A stretch of DNA of 16,635 nucleotides from Deltaproteobacteria bacterium (GTDB taxonomy: Bacteria; Desulfobacterota; Desulfobacteria; Desulfobacterales; Desulfatirhabdiaceae). The stretch is from assembly GCA_021778975.1 (NCBI GenBank), contig JAJYBO010000035.1, forward strand, positions 1 to 16,635. The letters run 5' to 3'. A program made the translations under genes and the position numbers. The notes below the pieces were generated by a model. The model ran no database searches and was not told where the DNA came from. It saw nothing but the letters and a program-made list of their open reading frames with translations. Each line of letters opens with the position of its first letter. The first letter of the stretch is position 1. Below are positions 1-7,900 of this stretch, in pieces.

Positions 1-286
1 GCGCCTGAATGGCGAGCGCAATGGTGATGCAGATGAGAGACGCCCACGGCCCCAGCACAATGGCCAGCAGCCCGCCGCCCACGGCATGGGCCGTCGTACC
101 ATCAGGAATCGGGATGTTGTACATCATGATGATAAATGAAAACGCTGCGCCAATCGCCATCAGGGGGACAATTCTGGATTTAAGAACTGCTTTGACACGT
201 TTAGCGGCCACAGCCCACATGGGGGCCATGACAACGCCTAAAGTAATACAGGTGGAAGGACTCAGATAGCCGTCTGGAATATGCAT
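1..286 (-). CDS. cbiM: Energy-coupling factor cobalt/nickel transporter, CbiM/NikM family (5' part only)
   Basis: Reading leftward from the ATG at 286, the sequence encodes 95 residues in an open frame to the window edge. The protein opens MHIPDGYLSPSTC, the hallmark of CbiM/NikM substrate-binding membrane subunits, in which the second-residue histidine helps bind the metal. A second family signature, PIPDGTTAHAVGGGLLAIVL, follows at about residues 60-79, and the rest is hydrophobic helix (VAAKRVKAVL, AIGAAFSFIIMM). This subunit captures Co2+ or Ni2+ and works with CbiQ-like and ATPase CbiO-like partners in the inner membrane. Those partners would lie beyond the left edge. A Shine-Dalgarno AGGAG (plus-strand 296-300) sits 9 nt upstream of the start. 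Cobalt versus nickel cannot be told from this fragment. The C-terminal portion is missing. Confidence 0.93.
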   Translation of the reverse strand, partial: MHIPDGYLSPSTCITLGVVMAPMWAVAAKRVKAVLKSRIVPLMAIGAAFSFIIMMYNIPIPDGTTAHAVGGGLLAIVLGPWASLICITIALAIQA

Positions 287-400
287 GTTGAAAATCTCCT
301 TAAAAACCCCGCATGGATACCGCCTTCCTGACCGTAGCCTTTGGTGGTTTGACACAATGATTTTTGACAGATTTTCCTGACAGCCTTCATGACTGGATTG
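287..400 (-). other. Leader region of cbiM, about 115 nt, no recognised riboswitch
   Basis: Between the predicted transcription start and the ATG the minus strand contains two GTCAGGAA repeats (plus-strand 372-379 and 324-331), a GGGGTTTTT run and then the AGGAG ribosome site. The segment is long for a plain 5' UTR. CbiM genes are often controlled by cobalamin or metal-sensing RNA. I could not recognise the cobalamin, NiCo or other consensus, nor a clear NikR operator. The region is listed as unassigned. Confidence 0.3.
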
Positions 401-406
401 CAGTTT

Positions 407-435
407 CTTATAAATAACCCGTCACTTTTTGTCAA
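407..435 (-). promoter_or_regulatory. Sigma70-like promoter for cbiM
   Basis: On the minus strand, TTGACA (430-435) and TATAAG (407-412) are separated by exactly 17 nt, close to the sigma70 consensus. Transcription would start near 400 and leave a leader of about 115 nt before cbiM. The promoter lies just downstream of the ATPase stop codon (461-463), so cbiM can be transcribed independently of that gene. It is predicted by eye from motif and spacing only. Confidence 0.6.
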
Positions 436-460
436 TGCTTTCAGCATATATGGAACTGGT

Positions 461-1630
461 TCAGTTCAATGTGATATTAAAATCCATTAAATAATTCCAT
501 GCAGCCCCCATCTCCGAAAGAGGCATCACCTTGATATTCTTCGTCAAGCCATAGGTTGCTTTTCCCGGATAAACAACCCACAACCCCGCCAACTGCAAAT
601 CATCCATCGCAGTCTGCATGGATCGGTTCAAGCGGGGAGCATCTTCATATTTGAATTCCACCCCCCAGTTTTGTCCTCCCCATTGCCAGAAAAGATCGAG
701 TTCCGCGCCGCCATGAGTATGCCAAAAGTAGAGATCGGTGTCTTCTTTTCCCAGAGTCCGGCAAACGCATTCCAGGGCAAAACCCTCCCAGGAAGCACCC
801 AGCCTGGGAGAGGTAAATAACTGCTCCGGTCTTTCGATTGATGACAGGGTGTGAAAAAGCCCGGAATCTCTGAGATATAATTTGGGCCGTTTCACAACCC
901 GTTTACCAACATTGGCGAACCAGGGCTGGAGGATGCGGATCATGAATGTGCCCTCCAAAATATCACAGTACTTGCGGACCGTCATATCGGAGATCCCGAA
1001 AGATCGCCCCAATTCGGCGTAATTCAGAATCTGACCATGATAATGACTCAGCATGAGCCAGAATCGCCGAAGCGTTCGAGCGGGGATTGTGATGCCAAGC
1101 TGCGGGATATCCCGTTCCAGAAAGGTTGTTACATATTGGTTGCGCCATAGTTGACTCTCTTCGCCCGAATCGGCCAGAAAGGACCGGGGCAATCCGCCGC
1201 GCAACCATAAAATTTTCATGTTCTCCGCGCCGATATCCTGCAAACGGAATCCACCCAGATAATAATAGGCGATTCGACCGGCCAGAGTTTCCGAGCTTTG
1301 CCGGATCAAATCTCGTGATGCACTTCCCAAAATCACAAACTTCCGGTTTTTGTCTTGATCAACAAGATAACGCAGCAAAGGAAACAGCTCGGGGGCCCGC
1401 TGAATTTCATCAATAACGATAAGTCCTGTCAAGTCTTCGAGAGCCAGTTGCGGTTGATCCAGACGGGCAACATCCTGAGGATTTTCGAGATCAAAATAGT
1501 GGTCGGCACGCATTGTCCGGACCAATGTTGTTTTTCCGCACTGTCTGGGGCCAAGAATTGCCAAAACGGGAAATATCTTTATCCATTTGGCTATTATCTC
1601 CCGGTCATGAATTCTATCAACAATCTTCAT
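461..1630 (-). CDS. AAA family ATPase with C-terminal DUF4143 domain
   Basis: This 389-residue protein has Walker A GPRQCGKTT at residues 27-35, Walker B LIVIDEIQ at 70-77, a sensor-like strand FVILGSAS at 98-105 and ETLAGRI at 114-120. It therefore belongs to the AAA_14 type ATPases. A winged-helix-like segment (about 203-226, NYAELGRSFGISDMTVRKY) leads into DUF4143. The C-terminal end carries WEGFALE (281-287), GAELDLFW (308-315) and GVEFKY (323-328), a pattern resembling a PD-(D/E)XK nuclease core (E, D, ExK). The size fits the family. Members are widespread in bacteria and archaea, often in mobile or lineage-specific gene sets, and their cellular role is not well established. The start at 1630 gives an N-terminus directly before the P-loop domain; its ribosome site is weak (AGGTTAGG). 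It stands alone between cbiM and a gene-free region. Family assignment is firm; function is unknown. Confidence 0.9.
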   Translation of the reverse strand: MKIVDRIHDREIIAKWIKIFPVLAILGPRQCGKTTLVRTMRADHYFDLENPQDVARLDQPQLALEDLTGLIVIDEIQRAPELFPLLRYLVDQDKNRKFVILGSASRDLIRQSSETLAGRIAYYYLGGFRLQDIGAENMKILWLRGGLPRSFLADSGEESQLWRNQYVTTFLERDIPQLGITIPARTLRRFWLMLSHYHGQILNYAELGRSFGISDMTVRKYCDILEGTFMIRILQPWFANVGKRVVKRPKLYLRDSGLFHTLSSIERPEQLFTSPRLGASWEGFALECVCRTLGKEDTDLYFWHTHGGAELDLFWQWGGQNWGVEFKYEDAPRLNRSMQTAMDDLQLAGLWVVYPGKATYGLTKNIKVMPLSEMGAAWNYLMDFNITLN

Positions 1631-1653
1631 GGTGTGAGCCTAACCTGTTATGC

Positions 1654-1686
1654 TTGAAATATCAAACCAATAATATGATATTTCAA
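1654..1686. promoter_or_regulatory. Perfect 11-bp inverted repeat overlapping the predicted ATPase promoter
   Basis: TTGAAATATCA (1654-1664) and its exact complement TGATATTTCAA (1676-1686) are separated by 11 nt. On the minus strand the same bases can be read as a promoter: TTGAAA (1681-1686), 17-nt spacer, GATATT (1658-1663). The two halves of the palindrome thus lie on the -35 and -10 elements. This arrangement would suit a dimeric repressor, possibly autoregulation. The distance from the -10 to the ATG is about 28 nt. A role as an RNA hairpin is less likely because the arms are AT-rich and not followed by a T-run. Confidence 0.45.
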
Positions 1687-1763
1687 AAACTTCTTTTTGT
1701 TCAGAGTTGCAAGGCTGTCCACATTTCATGCACTCACAGGTCTTCCCCGAACTTGTGATCCGA

Positions 1764-1801
1764 AATAAATCGCTGTCTCATTAATAAATCGCTGTCTCAT
1801 T
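1764..1801. repeat. Perfect tandem duplication, two 19-bp units
   Basis: The unit AATAAATCGCTGTCTCATT occurs at 1764-1782 and again, without a mismatch or gap, at 1783-1801. No further copy is seen in the window. It could be a replication-slippage duplication, a pair of protein-binding sites, or the scar of a mobile-element end. The exact identity of the units suggests a recent event. Confidence 0.85.
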
Positions 1802-1867
1802 GCACGATATGGAACGATCTCGTGTTATCCTGCCTGTCTTGAACAATTTACGAGAGCATCACAATTG

Positions 1868-2015
1868 ATGCCCTCGTAAAAAGTCGAATTTCGGACGGCT
1901 TCGTAAAAAGTTCGCAGGCAAGGCGCGCAAATCCTGAGGAATGAAGCGTACTTGTGGTGCGCTGCAATGACGAAGGATGCGGCGCAACGCAGCATCCGGA
2001 CTTTTTACGAAGCCG
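1868..2015. repeat. Miniature inverted-repeat element (MITE-like), non-coding
   Basis: An 18-bp arm GACGGCTTCGTAAAAAGT at 1894-1911 is matched by its exact complement at 2000-2017. The interior between them (about 88 nt) is a weaker, diverged palindrome, with similarity between the stretch near 1921-1947 and the complement of 1962-1990. An extra partial arm TCGTAAAAAGTC lies at 1873-1884, upstream of the left arm. The 9-mer TCACAATTG occurs on both sides, at 1859-1867 and 2016-2024, as expected for a target-site duplication, although its first two bases overlap the right arm. No transposase is encoded. Elements with these arms are, to my recollection, common between genes in Desulfobacterota. 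It could also fold into a large hairpin when transcribed. Confidence 0.65.
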
Positions 2016-2025
2016 TCACAATTGT

Positions 2026-2054
2026 TTGACTTATTCGGATACAAAGGATAAAAA
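2026..2054 (+). promoter_or_regulatory. Candidate promoter for the exopolysaccharide operon
   Basis: TTGACT (2026-2031) is followed after 17 nt by TAAAAA (2049-2054), a reasonable -35 and a weak -10. It begins two bases after the right-hand 9-bp direct repeat of the miniature element. Transcription from here would give a leader of about 85 nt. No operator or regulator gene was recognised nearby, so how the operon is controlled cannot be said. Confidence 0.35.
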
Positions 2055-2145
2055 AACAAATTTTATTCCAGATTGAAAAGAACTGTCATCGGTTTCCGTT
2101 CGGGAATCAGCGCCAATCGTCTGCATCTATGTCTGAGTTGTATAT

Positions 2146-3774
2146 ATGATACTGAAAATATGCGGGATATTAGTATTGATATCCTTGCCATGCCTGTCAT
2201 TGCCGCTGGCTTCCGCAAGCGCTGAAATTCCCCTGCCGGGTTTTGTCATTCATTTCGATTTCATCAAAAGCGCGTCTGAAGGCTGTCAGTTGGTGGATAT
2301 CGCGCAGCAGGCGGGCGCGAAAGTCATCAATCTGGTGCCGCCAGCACATGTCTGGGAAGATCCAGCATCTCTTGCAGCGCTCAACGCCATTGTCGAAGAT
2401 ATTGCTGCACACCATCTGTGTCTGATATTTGCCCGTATTGACGCCGCATATCTTCCGGACCGTCATGGCGGTCGCACCTATTATCTTTACGACCGGATAT
2501 TGACCGAACCCGGGCGACTCCCCAACGGAAAGCCGCCGTCGGATTGCTTTCTGACAACAGTCGGAAAAGACGACTACGCGGCCTGGATGGAAGAAGAAAC
2601 CCGATATTATGCCGCACATTATGGCCATCTTCCCTATCTTATCGGGATCAATTTAGGGCCTTTCAGCGAACCGTTCAGTTCGGAGCGGGGTGGTTTTCTG
2701 GAATTTATGGATGATTCCCTTCGCTACGAGATCGTTCAATACACCCATTCCGCGGCATTGTGGTGGCGCCGCTGGCTCGGCAACCGTTTCGGAAATATCG
2801 GCGCATTGAACCAGGAATACCAAACGAAGTTTACTTCCTTGGGCGATGTTCCCATGCCATTGAACGAAACGGACCGGCGCTTCGGTAAAGCCGATCTGGC
2901 GTATTTCGACTTCGTCAAATCGCTGAACGACTGGTTTGTCGAACGCTATGAGCGTTGCCGCGCCCTCTGGCATGAAATCAGCGGCAGGGTGGATGTTCCG
3001 TTTATTCTTCAGTTCAGCGGCTGTATGGCCGAAAAGTTTGTCATGGGCAGGCCGGCGTTTGCGGCATTCGACCTGCCCGGCTGGATAGCGATGGCGGATG
3101 CCGTAGGGCTGTCCGCCTATACCAACAATGGGTATCCGGATATGGGACATGCCACGTTGAAAGCGACGGTGAATTTGCTGTCCACGGCGCTGGATCTGCA
3201 CAAGCCCGTGTTTGTTCTCGAATCGGGAAACGAGGCCCCCAATGTGACGCTGGATCCGGTTCAGGCGGCGTTCTGGAGTTCCGTTGCCGCATGTCTTTCT
3301 CCCAGAACGTACATCTATGAATTTTTCAAGGATAAATTTAACGAGACCTTTCCCCGCAATCCCGGAAAAGTCGTGAGGTCTGACGGACATATCCGTTCCA
3401 GAGCGTTTGCGGCCGTACGTCACCTTTTTCGGAATATTGAATCTCAACCCTGTGAACCTGAGACGCCGAAGTTGTATGTGCGGTTCAATTCAGCCTCGTG
3501 CCGGGGGAATGCACCCCTGGGGGCGCGATATGAAGCGCTGATGGATGTATCGTCATCTATCCCCATACGGTGGGTTCCGGAAGGGAGTGCATTTCCGCTG
3601 CGTTCTGGCGTACCGGTTTTGAATTCAGATGGGGAATTGTCGCCAACCGATACGGAACTTGCCAATCTGCTGACCCATATTCCCGCTGCGGACTCCGATG
3701 CCCGGGCAACATGGCGGCGGGAGGTTGTCGCATGTCTCGGCCACACCAATCATCAGATGCGAGCAATACCATGA
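2146..3774 (+). CDS. Secreted clan GH-A-like glycoside hydrolase family protein
   Basis: The 542-residue product begins with a signal peptide (residues 1-26, hydrophobic core GILVLISLPCLSLPLA, cleavage after ASASA), so it should act in the periplasm or outside the cell. The body reads like a TIM-barrel hydrolase related to beta-galactosidase families. GINLGPFSEPFS (167-178) could carry the acid/base glutamate E175 after strand 4. WWRRWLGNRFGNIGALNQEY (206-225) resembles the helix typical of GH42-like enzymes. KPVFVLESGNEAP (353-365) could supply the nucleophile, E359, after strand 7. The last 100 residues are less conserved-looking. Family membership is inferred from these motifs; the exact GH family is not recognised and the catalytic roles are unproven. 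It is the first gene of the operon, and its stop codon overlaps the next gene. The natural role is probably cutting or trimming the polymer made by the downstream synthase. The ATG at 2146 is chosen because it gives a complete signal peptide, although its ribosome site is weak. Confidence 0.75.
   Translation: MILKICGILVLISLPCLSLPLASASAEIPLPGFVIHFDFIKSASEGCQLVDIAQQAGAKVINLVPPAHVWEDPASLAALNAIVEDIAAHHLCLIFARIDAAYLPDRHGGRTYYLYDRILTEPGRLPNGKPPSDCFLTTVGKDDYAAWMEEETRYYAAHYGHLPYLIGINLGPFSEPFSSERGGFLEFMDDSLRYEIVQYTHSAALWWRRWLGNRFGNIGALNQEYQTKFTSLGDVPMPLNETDRRFGKADLAYFDFVKSLNDWFVERYERCRALWHEISGRVDVPFILQFSGCMAEKFVMGRPAFAAFDLPGWIAMADAVGLSAYTNNGYPDMGHATLKATVNLLSTALDLHKPVFVLESGNEAPNVTLDPVQAAFWSSVAACLSPRTYIYEFFKDKFNETFPRNPGKVVRSDGHIRSRAFAAVRHLFRNIESQPCEPETPKLYVRFNSASCRGNAPLGARYEALMDVSSSIPIRWVPEGSAFPLRSGVPVLNSDGELSPTDTELANLLTHIPAADSDARATWRREVVACLGHTNHQMRAIP
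3719..3724 (+). promoter_or_regulatory. Ribosome-binding site deciding the wecB start
   Basis: GGGAGG lies 7 nt before the ATG at 3732, inside the 3' end of the preceding gene. The alternative ATG at 3771, which overlaps the upstream stop as ATGA, has no comparable site. This favours the earlier start. Confidence 0.55.
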
Positions 3775-4958
3775 TCTCTCTCCATACGCCCATCAAGACG
3801 GCGTTCATTTTCGGGACCCGTCCCGAGGCTATCAAGCTGGTGCCGCTGATCCGGCGTATGCGCCAGATGCCGGAGTCCTTTCAGCCGCTGACAATCGTTA
3901 CGGCGCAGCATCGGGAAATGCTGGACCAGGTGTTGGATCTGTTTTCCATAACACCTGAATACGATATCGGCATTATTCGCCCCCGTCAGACGCTGGCGGA
4001 AATCATGGCGAATGCGGTTCGCGGGCTGGATACCATTCTGGCGAACGAAAAACCGGATTTCGTGGTGGTGCAGGGCGATACGTCCACCACCTTTGCCGGC
4101 GCGCTGGCCGCCTTTTATCATAAAATTTCGGTGGCCCATGTGGAGGCCGGTCTCAGAACGCAGAACCGCTACAACCCCTTTCCGGAAGAGATCAACCGCC
4201 GGTTGACGACGGTGGTGACGGATATCCATTTTGCGCCGACAGCGACCGCTGTTGACAATCTTCGGGTGGAAGGCGTTGCTCCGGAACGCATATGGCTGAC
4301 GGGCAATACGGTGATTGACGCGCTGAAAGATGTCGTGAGCTGGAACCGGCCCTGTCATCACCCTGTGATTCAGCAGATTGCAGCGGAGAATCGTCGTATG
4401 CTGTTCGTGACATCGCATCGCCGCGAAAGTCAGGGCGAACCTCAAGTTCGCATTTGCAAGGCGATTTTGCAACTGGTTCAGATGCATCCAGATATTGTGG
4501 TGGTGTTTCCCGTTCACCTGAGCCCTGCGGTGCGAGACACGGTGATGCCTCTTTTGGCGGATCGGGAACGGATTTTGCTGCTGGATCCCGTTGATTATTT
4601 TGAAACAGTGCATTTCATGAAAAATGCTTATCTCATCCTGACGGATTCCGGAGGCATTCAGGAAGAAGCACCGGGACTTGGCAAGCCGGTGCTGGTTTTG
4701 CGAGATACGACCGAACGTCCGGAAGGTATTGCCGCCGGAACCGCGAAGCTGGTGGGAACAGACATGTCCCGTATCGTGGAGGAAGCCACCCGGCTTCTTT
4801 CCTGTCCGGAAGCCTACCGGCGCATGTCAGAAGCGGTGAATCCCTACGGCGACGGCCAGGCATGCCGCCGCATCATCCAGGCGCTGAATCATGTGGCGGG
4901 CCGGGCGGACAGCCCTCTGCCATTCGACGCCGCTGCCGCGGCACATCACAACGAGTGA
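3732..4958 (+). CDS. wecB: Non-hydrolysing UDP-N-acetylglucosamine 2-epimerase
   Basis: The enzyme interconverts UDP-GlcNAc and UDP-ManNAc in the cytoplasm, providing ManNAc donors for surface polysaccharides. From the start at 3732 the protein is 408 residues. Family motifs are all present: FGTRPEAIKLVPL from residue 27, QGDTSTT (114-120), HVEAGLRT (136-143), PFPEEINR (149-156), HRRES (229-233, HRREN in many relatives), DSGGIQEEA (305-313), RDTTERPEG (324-332) and NPYGDGQA (370-377). E. coli WecB has 376 residues; the extra length is a short N-terminal tail and a C-terminal tail. Starting at 3771 would give 395 residues and an ATGA overlap with the upstream gene. Either way the two genes are translationally coupled. 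No wecC-like dehydrogenase follows, so ManNAc itself rather than ManNAc uronic acid is the likely product used. The position before the synthase suggests it feeds the polymer made by this operon. Confidence 0.93.
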   Translation: MSRPHQSSDASNTMISLHTPIKTAFIFGTRPEAIKLVPLIRRMRQMPESFQPLTIVTAQHREMLDQVLDLFSITPEYDIGIIRPRQTLAEIMANAVRGLDTILANEKPDFVVVQGDTSTTFAGALAAFYHKISVAHVEAGLRTQNRYNPFPEEINRRLTTVVTDIHFAPTATAVDNLRVEGVAPERIWLTGNTVIDALKDVVSWNRPCHHPVIQQIAAENRRMLFVTSHRRESQGEPQVRICKAILQLVQMHPDIVVVFPVHLSPAVRDTVMPLLADRERILLLDPVDYFETVHFMKNAYLILTDSGGIQEEAPGLGKPVLVLRDTTERPEGIAAGTAKLVGTDMSRIVEEATRLLSCPEAYRRMSEAVNPYGDGQACRRIIQALNHVAGRADSPLPFDAAAAAHHNE

Positions 4959-4963
4959 AAGAT

Positions 4964-7900
4964 ATGGTACAAAATCCTGCACCCCGAATATGCCGGAACG
5001 TTTCGATGTTTCGGATCGTGTTTTTTCTGTCCCTGTTTCTCTTTTGGGGAACATATAACGCCGCCGCGGCGACACCGCAGCTTCTGAAGCCATCCGTCGG
5101 CGATGTTTTGATCGTTCATAACAGCCTGCTGACAGGGCAGTTGCCGCCAGGACTGATTGATGGAAACCATATGCTGGATCTGCTGGGGCATTTTGGTCTG
5201 AAGGGAACGCTTCAAACCATGGAAAGCTACAAACCCGGAGAGCTTTCCCGATATCGGTTTCTCATTGTGATGGGGGTTGACGATCGCATCGCCAAATTTC
5301 CTCAGACACTTCTGGCGGATATCCGGACCGCGCGAATTCCTGTATTCTGGCTGGGGGACCATGCCTCCGAGCTTTTAAAAGATGAACGGTTTACCGCCGG
5401 TCTGGGATTTCGGATTGCAGACGGGCCTGTGCTGACCGGCTATAACACGGTGCTGTATAAGGGGCAGTCCCTGATTAAAGGAGAGCCGTCTTTGTTTCCC
5501 ATTCAGATTCTGGATCCGGCGCGGGTGCAGGTTCTGGCGACCGCCGTTCAGCGCAGCAATGGTCAGGACAGTGGTTCCATGCCCTATATCGTGCGTTCCG
5601 GCAACTTCTGGTATTGTGCGGATTCACCATTTTCCTATGCGGAAGAGGGCGACCGGTATATCGCCTTCTGTGATTTGCTGCATGATTTTTTCGGAGTTCA
5701 GCATCCGGAGTCGCACAAGGCGCTGGTGCGTATCGAAGATGTTTCCGTGGAATCTGATCCAGAAGAACTTCAGGCGGTTGCCGACTATCTGTACAGCAAG
5801 CATGTGCCGTTTCAGGTGGCGCTGATTCCGATTTTCAAGGATCCAGAAGCCAAAGAAGAAATTTATCTTTCGGATCGCCCACAATTTGTCCGCGCTCTGC
5901 ACTATATGGTGGCTCATGGCGGCAGCATCGTCATGCACGGCGTGACCCACCAGTATCGAGGAAAAAGCGGCGATGACTACGAGTTCTGGGATGCGCAGGC
6001 CGACAAACCGGCGTATCGGGATTCTCAGGCCGTTGTGGAACAAAAATTACGGACTGGCCTTGAAGAATGTTTCGCCAATCAGATATATCCGGTCACCTGG
6101 GAAACCCCGCATTATGTGGCTTCCGAGAATACATACAAGACCCTGGACAAGTTTTTCAATTCTTCCTATGAGCGTGTGTCGTCGGTGAATGAGACCGAGG
6201 CCGGAGAATATTTCCCGTTTACCACAATTGACCGGTTCGGGCGCTTCATCATTCCGGAAGATATCGGATTTATTCCCATAGAAAAACCGGATCCGGAAGA
6301 TGTGGTTCAAAATGCCAAACGGATGCTGGTGGTGCGCGATGGCATCGCATCGTTTTTTTTCCATCCGTTTCTGGATATCAAATATCTTCAGGCCGTTGTG
6401 GAAGGCATCCAGAAACTTGGGTATCAGTTCGTTTCGATTCGGGATTACAATTTGCGGGTTCAGCTTGGCGATTTTCTGGTTCAGACGGCTTCAGCGCCCG
6501 TGACGCTGCCAGCCGGCCCCACCTATATTCACCGCTTCTATCTGCAGGCCGATGGCGGGATTACCGGAGAGGCCTATACGGAATTGAAAGGCAAGAAACC
6601 GTATAGCGACCCCGGTACAGTGCTTCCAAACTCCGTTCTGGTGATGGAGGGCGTCAATGAAATCGCGGCGCCGCAGGGGCAGGCGCCTGTCGCCAGCCGG
6701 TGGGATAAATTCATGTCCTGGATTCGGCGCAAGTTTCACCATAAGACAGCGGCCGCATCCGTTCTGGAACAGCCGGATGCGGTCGTTCTGACCAGTGATG
6801 GTCTTTCCCGGATGGATCAAAACGATATGGCGAGTTTCATCAGCGCGCTTTCGGTGTATGGTATTCACACTACCGCGCAGGACGGGAAGACTTTCGATGT
6901 CGAGCGATTGCCGGATGATACAATCCTGGCCGTACCCTATGGGGTCGCCGTGAAGTTGTCTGCGGAAAAGGTTAAGCAAATTCAATCATTTGTCAAAAAA
7001 GGCGGGCGGCTTGTGCTGGATGGTCCCGCCAGTCTGTTGACGCAGAGCCTGGGGATTCGTCACCAACGCCGTGCGATTCGGATGCGTACGATTGATGAAA
7101 TGATGTACGGAACCGAGAAAATCACCTGGAATCCGCCTGCGAAGGTCCTGCGGTTTACCGTGCCCAAGACGCTGACGGTATATGCCAGGGATGAAGAAAG
7201 CGAGTTGCCGGTAGCCCTGTTGGGCGGGCTTCAGGACGGGCGATTTCTGTATCTGAGCGCGCGGCTGGATCCGGTCACCAAACTGGGCTATACCCGGTAC
7301 CCTGAACTGATTCACTATCTGACGGAGGGATTCAGACTGGATCTGCCGGTGCAGCGTCGTCAGGTCGAATTGTATTTCGATCCCGCGCTTTCCAAACGTC
7401 AGGGCGCCGAGGACAAGATGGCCGAGCGATGGAGCAAGATGGGGGTGCGCGCCATTTATGCGGCGGCTTATCAGTTCTGGCCAAAATGGTCGTATAATTA
7501 TCAGCACCTGGTGGATGTCTGCCACCGGAATGGCATTCTGGTCTATGCCTGGTTCGAGTTTCCGCATGTCAGCATGAAATTCTGGGAAGACCATCCGGAG
7601 TGGCGGGCCAAAACCGCGACCGGCGCGGATGGCGTTGTGGGGTGGCGTCATCAGATGGATCTGGATATTCCCGAATGCCGTCAGGCAGTATTTGATTTTG
7701 CGGCGGATTTTCTGAAAAAATACGATTGGGACGGGGTCAATATCGCGGAGTTGAACTATGATACCGCGAACGGACCCGAAACGCCCAAATCTTATTTGCC
7801 AATGGGCGCGGCGACCCGAACGGCGTTTAGCGCGCAGGCGCATTTCGATCCGATATTGCTGTTCAATCCCAAGTCGCCCTATTACTGGCGGCGTAATCCG

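Larger units (their letters stand above)
1631..2145. other. Gene-free intergenic region with repeats
   Basis: This 515-nt stretch between the divergently transcribed ATPase gene and the polysaccharide operon contains no credible coding sequence. It is visibly more AT-rich than the operon. It holds the 11-bp inverted repeat, a tandem 19-bp duplication, a miniature inverted-repeat element and a candidate operon promoter, each listed separately. Nothing was recognised in 1687-1763 or in 2055-2133. Confidence 0.7.

Noticed and set aside
9..269. Plus-strand open frame of 86 codons
   Set aside because: It is the shadow of the clearly recognisable cbiM on the minus strand.
262..447. Minus-strand open frame of 61 codons upstream of cbiM
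   Set aside because: It overlaps the cbiM promoter and start in another frame, has no recognisable protein features and no good ribosome site.
1803..1824. Short inverted repeat CACGA...TCGTG
   Set aside because: Only 5-bp arms with a 12-nt loop, expected by chance.
1859..2059. Minus-strand open frame of 66 codons across the inverted-repeat element
   Set aside because: The frame is produced by the palindromic repeat; the translation shows no protein-like pattern.
2653..3447. Long antisense open frame of 264 codons inside the first operon gene
   Set aside because: It is a compositional shadow: the sense frame has a signal peptide and family motifs, while the antisense product is rich in Arg/Gln/His and matches nothing.
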